Shown piece by piece: positions 1 through 7,081 of a DNA stretch of 16,022 bases. The DNA is from Clostridium sp. CAG:632 (GTDB taxonomy: Bacteria > Bacillota > Clostridia > Lachnospirales > Lachnospiraceae), in NCBI GenBank assembly GCA_000431515.1, contig HF991337.1, positions 8,092 to 24,113 on the forward strand, in the 5' to 3' direction. A model generated the notes under the pieces. That model did not search any database, had not been told where the DNA came from, and saw only the letters and a program-made list of their open reading frames with translations. The position numbers and the translations under genes are program-made. Each line of letters starts with the position of its first letter. Position 1 is the first letter of the stretch.

Positions 1-136
1 CCGCGTCCCTGCCTGCCTCACTCGCGGATACAATATCCTTTGTGCTGTCATTTGATTCCCCACTGCCTAATGCACTCAGTCCAAATGCAAACAATATCGC
101 AAATACACCAAGTTTTTTCATAATGTTCTTTTTCAT
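1..136 (-). CDS. Secreted protein of unknown function, N-terminal part only (runs off the left edge)
   Basis: Forty-five codons are visible, read leftward from ATG at 136 to the window edge. The start is supported by a GAGGAG ribosome binding site seven bases upstream. The ATG overlaps the TGA of the VanZ-like gene (ATGA), so the two are probably translationally coupled. The product begins with two Lys clusters (MKKNIMKK) and then a hydrophobic stretch of about 14 residues ending in GLSALGSGES, followed by a Ser/Asp/Glu-rich polar segment. This is a typical signal peptide or N-terminal anchor followed by a flexible linker. It resembles clostridial lipoprotein leaders, but the expected lipobox cysteine is absent. 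The functional domain lies outside the window, so no family can be assigned. Confidence 0.7.
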   Translation of the reverse strand, partial: MKKNIMKKLGVFAILFAFGLSALGSGESNDSTKDIVSASEAGRDA

Positions 137-585
137 ACATGCTCTCCTCTTTCCTTATCCTTGTATTTATAAAAAATCATGCTCACACATCCTGCGATGA
201 GCATTGCCAAAATCTCCGTAACCACATCCATCCCGTCAAAGGTTCCGGGGATTACCGGCAGAATCTGCAGGCTTTCCATAAGCACCGCAAATCCGCCGCC
301 GATCAATGCTGACTTCCATACCTTCTGTCCGGTCAGTCTTCCGTACCAGAACAGTCCGATCGCCAGAGCATATGCCCACAGCATGTCACAAGCATAATTT
401 CTTAAAAACATATGAAACAGATCCGTCCCCATCCGGATTCGCAGTTCACCCAGCCACGGATTCAGAGAGATACAGATTCTCGCTATATATGTTCCTGGCC
501 GGACCAGGATATAGATCCCGGTTCCCATACACAGCGGAATCAGGGTATGAAGCATTGCAAATGTTATACACTTTTCCTGCTTCAT
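133..585 (-). CDS. VanZ-like family membrane protein
   Basis: A 150-aa protein with about four predicted membrane segments (roughly residues 7-27, 62-81, 93-110 and 119-138). The C-terminal half carries the VanZ-like signature: a membrane helix with ESLQ (104-107), then PGTFDGMDVVTE (113-124) leading into the last helix. VanZ in vancomycin-resistance clusters gives low-level teicoplanin resistance, but most chromosomal VanZ-like proteins have no known role and no resistance is implied here. I chose ATG at 585 because GGGAGG lies just upstream; an in-frame ATG at 609 would add eight residues but has no ribosome binding site. It follows the kinase gene after a 129-base gap and overlaps the next gene by ATGA. 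Confidence 0.8.
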   Translation of the reverse strand: MKQEKCITFAMLHTLIPLCMGTGIYILVRPGTYIARICISLNPWLGELRIRMGTDLFHMFLRNYACDMLWAYALAIGLFWYGRLTGQKVWKSALIGGGFAVLMESLQILPVIPGTFDGMDVVTEILAMLIAGCVSMIFYKYKDKERGEHV

Positions 586-714
586 ACCGATTCCTCCCTG
601 CCAAAACATATATTGTTTATTTTAACTATATCGAGGAGAGTTTTCGTCCGCTATACAGCGGACATTTTACAGAACGATTGATTGAAATATTCGTAGAATG
701 ATTGATTGGACAAC
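586..714. other. Intergenic region with a perfect hairpin and two direct repeats
   Basis: This gap separates the kinase stop codon from the VanZ-like start. It holds a perfect 7-bp inverted repeat (646-652 with 657-663, four-base loop). It also holds two copies of GATTGATTG, at 676-684 and 700-708, which are 24 bp apart, or a little over two helical turns. No run of T follows the hairpin on the minus strand, so it is a poor intrinsic terminator for the kinase gene. I could not find a convincing promoter for the VanZ-like gene, although a TATAGT lies near 620. The repeats may be protein-binding sites; this is inference only. Confidence 0.4.
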
Positions 715-1830
715 TTACAGTCCTTTGAATGCATACTCAAACGTGGTTAATATCAGTGCCATGATAAAAACAACTACGAATACATAAAGTAAGCAATAGA
801 TAATTGCCAGAAACCAATGAAGAACCTTGTTCCCTTTCATAAACGGAAATGCATACCGGATACCTCCATAGTTTCCTATAAAGAACACAACGCCCAGAAG
901 TGCAGTCGCATAGGCGAACCAGTTCATCCATAACACGATTCCGGTTGCCGGTTGTCCCTGATATTCTACATTGGACGTAACGACTGCTGCCAATAGAAAT
1001 AGATATCCAATCACTGCCAACAGCATCTTCCATAATGCGCCGCTTCGGAACCCAACCGGAGCATATTTCTGATAGGGATAAAGGCTCCGCACCAGAATAT
1101 TCCTGCTCTTCGTCCGCATGACGGTCTCTATGGCGGTCTTCAGCTGCAAAACACCTGTGTACCGTTCCCCGGAACTGATCTGGACGCATTTCCGGATCAC
1201 AGGTTTCAGTCTGCCATTCCATAACTGATTCTTCGGATAATCGCCGGTCAGCAGATAGTTCATCGTCACCCCAAGCGCATAGATATCTGTCTGCGGAGAA
1301 GACTGGCCAAATCCATACTGCTCCGGTGCCGCAAAGTTCTGCGTGCCGATCAGCCTTGTGTCCTCATTCTTGCCATCCGCATACTCCTTTGCCGCATTGA
1401 AATCAACCAGCTTCACAACACCGTCCTGACTAATCATGATATTCGATGGCTTGATATCCCGATGTACGATTGGCGGCTGATGTTCATGAAGCTTTTGCAG
1501 AATATCGCAGACTGCCATCATAATATGTCCGACCTCTTCCTCCTGCATGACTCCACAGTCTTTCATCCGTTTCTCCAGAGACTCCCCATGTATGTATTCT
1601 TCGATTACGATCAAGTGATCTTCCGCTTCAAAAAGTGCCTGAATCCGTGGCACATTCGGGATCTTCAACTCCATTAATGCCTGATAGACCGGCTTGTTAT
1701 AGGTATCGATCACCTTTTTCACACAGATTTCTCCGGTGTCGACATGTTGTACCAGATAAATCTCCTTGTTTGCATGTAGTTTTGTAAGTTCCTGATAACA
1801 GGACAACTCATATTTCTCTTCCAGTGTCAT
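715..1830 (-). CDS. Membrane-anchored serine/threonine protein kinase
   Basis: A 371-aa eukaryotic-type (Hanks) Ser/Thr kinase. Visible motifs are the ATP-binding lysine in VKK (38 or 39), the catalytic loop HRDIKPSN (123-130), the metal-binding aspartate in VDFNAAK (D143; DFN instead of DFG), the activation-segment end APEQYG (168-173) and TDIYALGV (181-188). After the kinase domain three hydrophobic segments (about 267-285, 298-318 and 339-362) anchor it in the membrane with the kinase facing the cytoplasm. Unlike PrkC-type kinases it has no PASTA repeats. The glycine-rich loop is degenerate: the region before the lysine (LTKLHANKEIYLVQ) has no glycine. The start at 1830 has AGAGGG very close to the ATG plus a more distant GGAAGG, so it is only moderately certain. 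It is divergent from the HTH regulator, which suggests the pair works together. Confidence 0.88.
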   Translation of the reverse strand: MTLEEKYELSCYQELTKLHANKEIYLVQHVDTGEICVKKVIDTYNKPVYQALMELKIPNVPRIQALFEAEDHLIVIEEYIHGESLEKRMKDCGVMQEEEVGHIMMAVCDILQKLHEHQPPIVHRDIKPSNIMISQDGVVKLVDFNAAKEYADGKNEDTRLIGTQNFAAPEQYGFGQSSPQTDIYALGVTMNYLLTGDYPKNQLWNGRLKPVIRKCVQISSGERYTGVLQLKTAIETVMRTKSRNILVRSLYPYQKYAPVGFRSGALWKMLLAVIGYLFLLAAVVTSNVEYQGQPATGIVLWMNWFAYATALLGVVFFIGNYGGIRYAFPFMKGNKVLHWFLAIIYCLLYVFVVVFIMALILTTFEYAFKGL

Positions 1831-1883
1831 TTCCCTCTGTATCCTTCCGCCTGCATATATGGCATATTTCCGTCATGCTATAC

Positions 1884-1913
1884 TTGCCTATTATTACTCT
1901 ATTCATGTATAAT
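1884..1913 (+). promoter_or_regulatory. Sigma-A-type promoter for the HTH regulator gene, with an operator-like dyad over the -10
   Basis: TTGCCT (1884-1889) and a perfect TATAAT (1908-1913) are separated by 18 bases. They lie upstream of the ribosome binding site AAGGAGA (1954-1960) of the plus-strand HTH gene. The perfect 11-bp dyad TGTATAATACA (1906-1916) covers the -10 box. A convincing promoter for the divergent kinase gene was not found in the same gap, though TATAGC on the minus strand (1877-1882) is possible. Confidence 0.6.
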
Positions 1914-1968
1914 ACACTATAAATGATACGTCTGGCAACTATTGATAATGAATAAGGAGAGAAATCAC

Positions 1969-2424
1969 ATGAAAGATATTTCAACCACAAATCTTTTAAA
2001 TATATTGGAGCAGAATCAGATTACTGCAGAAAATTTATCCGATTATGTTTCAGAGGTCAAAGATACTTATCCCAATCGGAATATTTTTTCAGATTATATT
2101 GCACAGAATTCGGAAGGCATCACAACTGCTCGGATCATCCGGAACTGCTCCGGCTATCTCTCCCGTTCTTATGCCTATGATATTTTAAATGGAACTACAG
2201 CAAAACATCCGAGTCGGGATGTTATTCTGGTATTATGCTTAAGTGCACATATGGATCGTCGTATGATCCGCCGCACCTTAGAAGCCTTTCAGCACCGTGA
2301 GCTTTATCTGAAGGATCCCCGTGATCTGATCATTGCCACTTATGTAAATAACCGGAATTATAATATAGAAGCCATCAACAGTGAACTGTATGAATACCGG
2401 TTACCACTGCTGATGGCTGACTAA
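1969..2424 (+). CDS. XRE-like helix-turn-helix regulator divergent from the kinase
   Basis: A 151-aa cytoplasmic protein and the only plus-strand gene in the window. The middle part (about residues 50-105), with TARIIRNCSGYLSRSYAYDILNG followed by KHPSRDVILVLCL, matches the pattern of an XRE/Cro helix-turn-helix: a first helix, a turn, then a recognition helix with Tyr/Arg, then the 'PSRD' lead into the next helix. The C-terminal part (ELYLKDPRDLIIATYVNNRN, about 111-130) resembles the conserved tail of small HTH proteins that sit beside Ser/Thr kinases in Firmicutes. I chose ATG at 1969 because AAGGAGA lies eight bases upstream; a longer TTG reading is unlikely. It ends four bases before the convergent M18 gene. 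Its targets are unknown; autoregulation or kinase control is inferred from position. Confidence 0.72.
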   Translation: MKDISTTNLLNILEQNQITAENLSDYVSEVKDTYPNRNIFSDYIAQNSEGITTARIIRNCSGYLSRSYAYDILNGTTAKHPSRDVILVLCLSAHMDRRMIRRTLEAFQHRELYLKDPRDLIIATYVNNRNYNIEAINSELYEYRLPLLMAD

Positions 2425-2447
2425 TTCCTTATGCGTTCTGAAGGAAT
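2424..2447. repeat. Inverted repeat at the convergent gene junction
   Basis: ATTCCTT (2424-2430) is matched by AAGGAAT (2441-2447) across a 10-base loop. The stem covers the end of the HTH gene and the stop codon of the M18 aminopeptidase gene. Neither strand has a good T-tract after it, so it is at best a weak bidirectional terminator. It is listed because there is no other room for terminators between these convergent genes. Confidence 0.3.
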
Positions 2448-3808
2448 GCTATATATCCTTTCTTTGTTTCATATACATCCGCCTTGCTGGTCACTTCCCA
2501 CGGAGCGTGCATATTCAGCACTGCCACACCGCTATCAATCACTTCCATACCATATAAGGACAGGATGTATGCAATTGTTCCGCCGCCACCGACATCTACT
2601 TTACCAAGCTCTGCTGTCTGATAGGCTACCTGTGCATCGTCCAGAATCTTTCTCAATGCGCCCATATACTCTGCATTGGCATCGTTTGAGCCTGACTTAC
2701 CCCTCGCACCGGTAAACTTATTAAATACCATGCCCCGGCCAAAATATGCAGCATTTTTCTTCTCATAGGCTGCTGCGTACAGCGGATCATAAGCTGCACT
2801 GACATCCGAAGACAGCATCCGGGAATTCTTCAGACATCTGCGCAGTATCAGCTCTGAATAATCTCCCATTGCTCCTAACAGCTCTGCCACTGTATTCTCA
2901 AAGAACTTGGACTGCATACCGGTTGCTCCGACACTGCCGATTTCTTCCTTATCGGTCAGCAGACAACAGGTTGTCTTTTCTACATTTTCTACTTCCAGCA
3001 TCGCTGCCATAGAGGTATACGCACATACCCGGTCGTCCTGACCATATGCCATGATCATGCTCCGGTCGATTCCGGCCTCTCTTGCCTTTCCGGCAGGAAC
3101 CACCTCCAGCTCTGCTGACAGGAAATCCTCTTCCTCCATATCATACTGCTCTTTCAGGAGATTCAGCACACCCTTCTTGACACCCTCCTTTTCCTCATCT
3201 TTCAAAGGAATGCTGCCAAACAGAATATCCAGATTCTCTCCTTCAATCACTTTATTTGCCTTCTTCTCCTGCTGTTCACCAGCCAGGTGGATCAGCAGAT
3301 CCGTGATGCAGAATACAGGATCCTCTTCCTTCTCACCAATCACTACATCAACAACGGAACCGTCCTTTTTCACTACAACGCCATGGATGGCCAGTGGCAG
3401 TGTTACCCATTGATACTTCTTGATACCGCCATAATAGTGGGTATCCAGATACGCCATATCATCATTTTCATACAGTGGGTTCTGCTTTACATCCAATCGT
3501 GGGGAATCAATATGAGCGCCCAGAATATTCATTCCCTCTTCCATAGGCTTTGTTCCAATGTTGAATAAAGCAATGGTCTTCTTCATGCATACTGCATAGA
3601 GCTTGTCCCCTGCTTTCACCGTCTGCTTGTCGGCAAGTACTTTCTCAAAGTTCACGTAACCGGCTGCTTCCGCCTGCTTCACGATCTCCTTCACGCATTC
3701 GCGCTCGGTCTTTCCGACATTTAAGAATGTCCGATACTGATCGTTCAGCGTTTCCAATTCTTCTAACTGATTCTTCGTGTATGTTTTCCATGCATTTGGT
3801 CGTTCCAT
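2429..3808 (-). CDS. M18 family zinc aminopeptidase
   Basis: A 459-aa cytoplasmic metallopeptidase of family M18 (aspartyl aminopeptidase type), which removes N-terminal acidic or neutral residues from peptides. The metal and catalytic residues are all visible: H99 in GAHIDSPRLDVK, D258/D259 in YGQDDRVCAY, the E288/E289 pair in DKEEIGSVGA, D335 in SSDVSAAYDP and H434 in NMHAPWEV. Length fits the family (about 430-480). The insert between the first and second motifs is the normal M18 dimerisation domain. ATG at 3808 is preceded by AGGAGG at good spacing. It is monocistronic, with its own promoter upstream and a convergent neighbour downstream. Likely role: peptide turnover. Substrate preference cannot be read from sequence. 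Confidence 0.95.
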   Translation of the reverse strand: MERPNAWKTYTKNQLEELETLNDQYRTFLNVGKTERECVKEIVKQAEAAGYVNFEKVLADKQTVKAGDKLYAVCMKKTIALFNIGTKPMEEGMNILGAHIDSPRLDVKQNPLYENDDMAYLDTHYYGGIKKYQWVTLPLAIHGVVVKKDGSVVDVVIGEKEEDPVFCITDLLIHLAGEQQEKKANKVIEGENLDILFGSIPLKDEEKEGVKKGVLNLLKEQYDMEEEDFLSAELEVVPAGKAREAGIDRSMIMAYGQDDRVCAYTSMAAMLEVENVEKTTCCLLTDKEEIGSVGATGMQSKFFENTVAELLGAMGDYSELILRRCLKNSRMLSSDVSAAYDPLYAAAYEKKNAAYFGRGMVFNKFTGARGKSGSNDANAEYMGALRKILDDAQVAYQTAELGKVDVGGGGTIAYILSLYGMEVIDSGVAVLNMHAPWEVTSKADVYETKKGYIAFLQNA

Positions 3809-3856
3809 TATAATTCCTCCTGTCTCGGTATCTTAGATCAAGTTTAACTCGCACTA

Positions 3857-3885
3857 AGTATAGTACAATTCCCGGAATCCTGCAA
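3857..3885 (-). promoter_or_regulatory. Putative promoter of the M18 aminopeptidase gene
   Basis: On the minus strand TATACT (3857-3862) is preceded, 17 bases away, by TTGCAG (3880-3885). The -10 is a good match to the sigma-A consensus; the -35 keeps only the TTG core. It lies about 50 bases upstream of the start codon. Its -35 overlaps one arm of the inverted repeat at 3874-3917. Confidence 0.55.
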
Positions 3886-3917
3886 CCGTCCGCCACCGGC
3901 TTTCGCCGCAGGATTCC
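3874..3917. repeat. 10-bp perfect inverted repeat with a 24-base centre
   Basis: GGAATCCTGC (3874-3883) is matched exactly by GCAGGATTCC (3908-3917). On the minus strand the centre contains CGGCGAAAGCCG, a 4-bp stem closed by a GAAA tetraloop. It sits between the end of the SPOCS-LysM gene and the M18 gene and overlaps the M18 promoter's -35. No T-run follows on the minus strand, so it does not look like a standard terminator for the SPOCS gene. Confidence 0.55.
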
Positions 3918-3970
3918 TTCTGTTTCTGCGTGTTTTCCCCGTTTCCGATTCTTCCTGATTATTTATCCCA

Positions 3971-5521
3971 TTAACCCTTCACGATTACCAGCTTCTGACC
4001 CGGTGATAACTCATCCCGCTCGAGCTGATTCACCTTACGGATACTGTCAATGGACGTAAAATAGCGTTTTGCAATGGTCCATAATGTATCCCCTTCCTGC
4101 ACCATATATCCGATAATGCCAGCTAATTGATTCATTTTTTCATAATCGATTTCCGCTACACTCATATCCACAATAACCGGACACTGCCTCCGGGCAAAAG
4201 CAATAATACTTAAATTCACAACTGCCTTGATCTCCACCTCATCACTGCCCAGCATGATGCTGCTGATCTGCTCCAGTGTCGGCGTAATATGGAAAATTGT
4301 ATCCGGCGACAGATTCTTCGCCTCCACCAGATAGGTGAACGGCAGATATCCGGTCATGGAATTCATTGGCCTGGTATCATCCTCCGCTATGTATAACAAC
4401 CGCACTTCCACTGCGCCATCCACAACGACACCTTCCTCCGTTGTGCGGATATCATCTACCTTTACCGTACCCTCCACATAGCATACCTGCAGGATTCCGG
4501 CCTGATTTTCTTTGCGTTTGATCCGCTCCACGATCCTGGTCTTTGCATTGTTTCTGGTCAGGAGCGACTCATAATCGAACTGCTCGGTTTCTACCTGAAT
4601 GCATGCCGATGTGGAAAACATATCCCCCAGAAGATCCAGCTCTTCTTCCTGATAAATACGGATTGCCAGCTCCAGATTCGCTTCCAGATTCAGAATCCGC
4701 TCCTCACCATCCTCATCCGGTTCCACATTTAACTGCGTTTCACCAAGGTTCACTCCTATATCTGCCGTCATTCCCTCCATGGAGCCCATACATTCCACTT
4801 CACCGCTAAACGGAATATCCAGATTCAGATACTGGATCGGCATCTGCTCCTCCGCCCGGTAGATTAAGAAAACCTCCAGTTCTCCCCGGATATCAATCTT
4901 ATTATCCAACGGCTTGGTTTCCACGTCATTTAAAGTCGCACAATACCAGATCATCCGGCGGATATTAGGTTTATTCTGCGGGATCGGCACCATTTCCCGT
5001 ACCCGGAACACATCTCTCTGATCCGCAACCGTGCGTGTATATGGAACCTTCTTATATAGACACTGGATCCCATCTCCATTCTCAATCCCTTCGGCTCCTT
5101 CCAGTACATCCTGTTCCGTTACGTCGATCTTCATCTGGATCAGGCCCTTTACCTCAACCTTCCGGGAATGAATCATAGTGATGTTCAGATCTTCAATCTC
5201 ACAACTGACACCGGTATCATAGGATGGAAGCAGGTCATCCACATTGATCATCTCTTCAAACGGAACGCTTCCCTCCATGGCATCCAGTTCTCCTTCTACC
5301 TTGGCCACGGAGTACAGGATCCGATAGCTCACATGTCCTCGCACACGCAGACGATCTACCATCGGCTCCGTATCATCGATCACGACCTGTCCCCGGCTGG
5401 TAATGATCTTGTCTATATCCTGTTTCGTATCGGGCACATTGAAATCCTCATCAATGGTTAACTGCACCTGTTTCTCTGCTTTATGATTATTGGTACGTAT
5501 TTCTTTTTTGATTAACTGCAT
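3971..5521 (-). CDS. SPOCS (DUF3794) repeat protein with C-terminal LysM domain
   Basis: A 516-aa protein widespread in spore-forming Clostridia. Three DUF3794/SPOCS regions are recognisable (roughly residues 30-130, 185-290 and 335-450), each rich in beta strands with recurring patterns such as VRGHVSYRILYS, IRGELEVFLIYR and VDGAVEVRLLYI. A LysM domain occupies about 471-515 (MVQEGDTLWTIAKRY ... LSPGQKLVIV). LysM binds peptidoglycan; SPOCS-LysM proteins are linked to the spore envelope and cortex/coat. There is no signal peptide, which fits a mother-cell protein that assembles on the forespore from the cytoplasmic side. ATG at 5521 has GGGAGGG upstream. It may be driven by the sigma-E-like promoter just upstream as well as by read-through. 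The exact function is not established. Confidence 0.9.
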   Translation of the reverse strand: MQLIKKEIRTNNHKAEKQVQLTIDEDFNVPDTKQDIDKIITSRGQVVIDDTEPMVDRLRVRGHVSYRILYSVAKVEGELDAMEGSVPFEEMINVDDLLPSYDTGVSCEIEDLNITMIHSRKVEVKGLIQMKIDVTEQDVLEGAEGIENGDGIQCLYKKVPYTRTVADQRDVFRVREMVPIPQNKPNIRRMIWYCATLNDVETKPLDNKIDIRGELEVFLIYRAEEQMPIQYLNLDIPFSGEVECMGSMEGMTADIGVNLGETQLNVEPDEDGEERILNLEANLELAIRIYQEEELDLLGDMFSTSACIQVETEQFDYESLLTRNNAKTRIVERIKRKENQAGILQVCYVEGTVKVDDIRTTEEGVVVDGAVEVRLLYIAEDDTRPMNSMTGYLPFTYLVEAKNLSPDTIFHITPTLEQISSIMLGSDEVEIKAVVNLSIIAFARRQCPVIVDMSVAEIDYEKMNQLAGIIGYMVQEGDTLWTIAKRYFTSIDSIRKVNQLERDELSPGQKLVIVKG

Positions 5522-5550
5522 CGATCTTCCCTCCCATGTTCACTGATACT

Positions 5551-5578
5551 ATTCTATGAGAAGATGATAGAAATATTC
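5551..5578 (-). promoter_or_regulatory. Candidate sigma-E-type sporulation promoter upstream of the SPOCS-LysM gene
   Basis: On the minus strand CATAGAAT (5551-5558) resembles the sigma-E -10 box (CATACAAT), and GAATATT (5572-5578) fits the -35 pattern [GT][AC]ATATT. The gap is 13 bases, one shorter than the usual 14-15. The spore-related product makes this plausible, but such short motifs occur by chance. Confidence 0.35.
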
Positions 5579-5592
5579 CTGTTTTTTGATTC

Positions 5593-6009
5593 TTACCGGT
5601 AGACCACCGGCAGATCCTGATTCTCACATTTCACTGCCACATACGGATAGGACATCCCATCGATCTTGATCTCACTGTCCTCCGTACCTATCAGGTTCGT
5701 GTCAATATAGACGGCTTCATCTGTCTTATACAGGGCTTCTACTGTCACGGAACAGCCGCCTCTCGGCTGAGCGCCATATCCCACAACAATGTACATGTAC
5801 TCTCTTGTTGTAAACGTCAGCTTAAATGGTTCCGCCTTTTTCTCTCCAATGATTTTCACCAGTTCGGCCGGCAACCGGCCTTCCTCACATACCGTAAAGT
5901 CCAGATTTTCTGTTTCTGTTTTTGAATTACAGCCATTTAACAAAAAGATATTCGATACCAGAAGTATAGATAAAAGAATTCTCGCAATTACTCGCCTGTT
6001 TATACCCAT
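5593..6009 (-). CDS. Lipoprotein with PrcB-like C-terminal domain
   Basis: A 138-aa exported lipoprotein from the chosen start. Residues 5-25 form a signal peptide (NRRVIARILLSILLVSNIF) ending in the lipobox LLNGC, with C27 as the lipidated cysteine. The C-terminal part (about 65-138) has YMYIVVGYGAQPRGGCSVTVEALYKT, which fits the PrcB_C-type fold (small beta domain with a GxxPxGG turn) found in secreted proteins of Firmicutes. This family assignment is from pattern recognition and is moderately certain. The start is ambiguous: ATG at 6009 gives a normal signal peptide but has a weak ribosome binding site, while GTG at 6060 adds 17 residues and also lacks a good one. It lies between the Cys-rich small protein and the SPOCS-LysM gene, so an envelope role is possible. 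Confidence 0.75.
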   Translation of the reverse strand: MGINRRVIARILLSILLVSNIFLLNGCNSKTETENLDFTVCEEGRLPAELVKIIGEKKAEPFKLTFTTREYMYIVVGYGAQPRGGCSVTVEALYKTDEAVYIDTNLIGTEDSEIKIDGMSYPYVAVKCENQDLPVVYR

Positions 6010-6073
6010 GTCTGTCTGACCTGTCATTTTGTTGTAACTAATATATGCAGCCTGTTTCACTGCTATGCCCGGA

Positions 6074-6250
6074 TCACATCTGATGTCTTACAATTCTATA
6101 TTCATCGCCCAGCTGATAATACGGACACTCCTTATAATTACCGCTTAAGAACCGGCTCATCTCATCCTCGTCCAACTCCATAATGCAGGTATAGCACTCA
6201 TACTCATCATCATATTCAAAATTCATGCAACTATCACATCTATCTGCCAT
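6074..6250 (-). CDS. Small Cys-rich protein (DUF6472-like)
   Basis: A 58-aa acidic protein with five cysteines: C5 and C8 (CDSC), C19 and C22 (CYTC) and C42 (ECPYY). The paired CxxC motifs suggest a small zinc ribbon or other metal site. The pattern (CDSCMN..., MELDEDEM, FLSG, CPYY, GDEY) matches what I recall of DUF6472, a family of unknown function common in Lachnospiraceae. ATG at 6250 has AAGGAAGAG upstream; an ATG at 6286 overlapping the ylmH stop codon (ATGA) would add 12 basic residues but has no ribosome binding site. It lies directly after ylmH, so the two are probably co-transcribed. Confidence 0.8.
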   Translation of the reverse strand: MADRCDSCMNFEYDDEYECYTCIMELDEDEMSRFLSGNYKECPYYQLGDEYRIVRHQM

Positions 6251-6282
6251 ATATATTCTCTTCCTTCTAATCCTGATTCGTA

Positions 6283-7035
6283 TCATACGTATTGATCGAC
6301 CAGAATTGCCTGCTTTCCTTTTCTGGTATCGTATTGAATGTTGCGGAATATGAATTTCCCATATCCGCGGACTGCGATCACATCCCCATCCTTAGGACTG
6401 CCACTGTTATTCTCCATAATTCTTCCGTTGACCAGAATCAGTTTCTTACGGAACAGATCCAAGGACTGGTTTCTGGACAAATGATACAGCTTAGCCACGA
6501 TCGAGTCCAGCCGTATGGAGGATACGATCAGCTCCACCGGCTCCAGCTGCGGCTTCACATCCTCCGGCATCGTATCCAGAACCTGGCATTTCACATGGGT
6601 ATGACGGATCTGGCTTAAGTTCTCGCGAATGTAATCTCCGATACGCTCTACTACAAATACATATCCGACCTTATCCTTTACTACAATGTCACCGATCGTA
6701 TCCCGCTCAATCCCGAGATTCATAATCGCACCCAGAAAGTCTCTGTGCGTCAGCTCTTCTGCAAATTTTCGAAGTAACGGCTCCACCTTTAGGATCTGAA
6801 TAGGAAATGCAACCTCATATCCAAAATCCTCCGGACTACCGAAGCGGATCATCTGCCGCTCACAGCCATCGGCTCCGCCCCATAAGGTAAACTCCGATTC
6901 CTCTGCTACCGAATATACAAGTGCAGCATCTGTTGCTGATAAAAAGTCTGTAAAATAATATGCACTGTTCTGATAACTCTGCTCCGCCAGCTCTGCAAAC
7001 CGTTTTCGCAACTGCTGTTCCTCTATCTCCGCCAT
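6283..7035 (-). CDS. ylmH: YlmH-like S4-domain RNA-binding protein
   Basis: A 250-aa cytoplasmic protein. The central motif HRDFLGAIMNLGIERDTIGD (97-116) is the hallmark of the YlmH family. An S4 RNA-binding domain occupies about residues 173-230 (LDSIVAKLYHLSRNQS ... LILVNGRIM ... GDVIAVRGYGKF). YlmH is known as a ribosome-associated S4 protein of Firmicutes, linked to rescue of stalled 50S-peptidyl-tRNA complexes and named for its place near division genes in Bacillus. Here the division genes are absent; instead it lies between an 840-aa membrane protein and the Cys-rich small protein. ATG at 7035 has GAGGAA seven bases upstream. Confidence 0.92.
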   Translation of the reverse strand: MAEIEEQQLRKRFAELAEQSYQNSAYYFTDFLSATDAALVYSVAEESEFTLWGGADGCERQMIRFGSPEDFGYEVAFPIQILKVEPLLRKFAEELTHRDFLGAIMNLGIERDTIGDIVVKDKVGYVFVVERIGDYIRENLSQIRHTHVKCQVLDTMPEDVKPQLEPVELIVSSIRLDSIVAKLYHLSRNQSLDLFRKKLILVNGRIMENNSGSPKDGDVIAVRGYGKFIFRNIQYDTRKGKQAILVDQYV

Positions 7036-7081
7036 CTGTAAGTTCCTCTTTCAAATATATTTATACAAATCATACAACTGT

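Noticed and set aside
133..585. Glycopeptide resistance gene
   Set aside because: VanZ-like proteins are common chromosomal membrane proteins, and no vanA/H/X/R/S-type genes are nearby.
646..663. Intrinsic terminator for the kinase gene
   Set aside because: The hairpin is perfect but on the minus strand it is followed by GAAAAC, not a T-run.
306..701. Plus-strand open frame of 131 codons over the VanZ-like gene
   Set aside because: It is antisense to a recognisable membrane protein and has no ribosome binding site or family resemblance.
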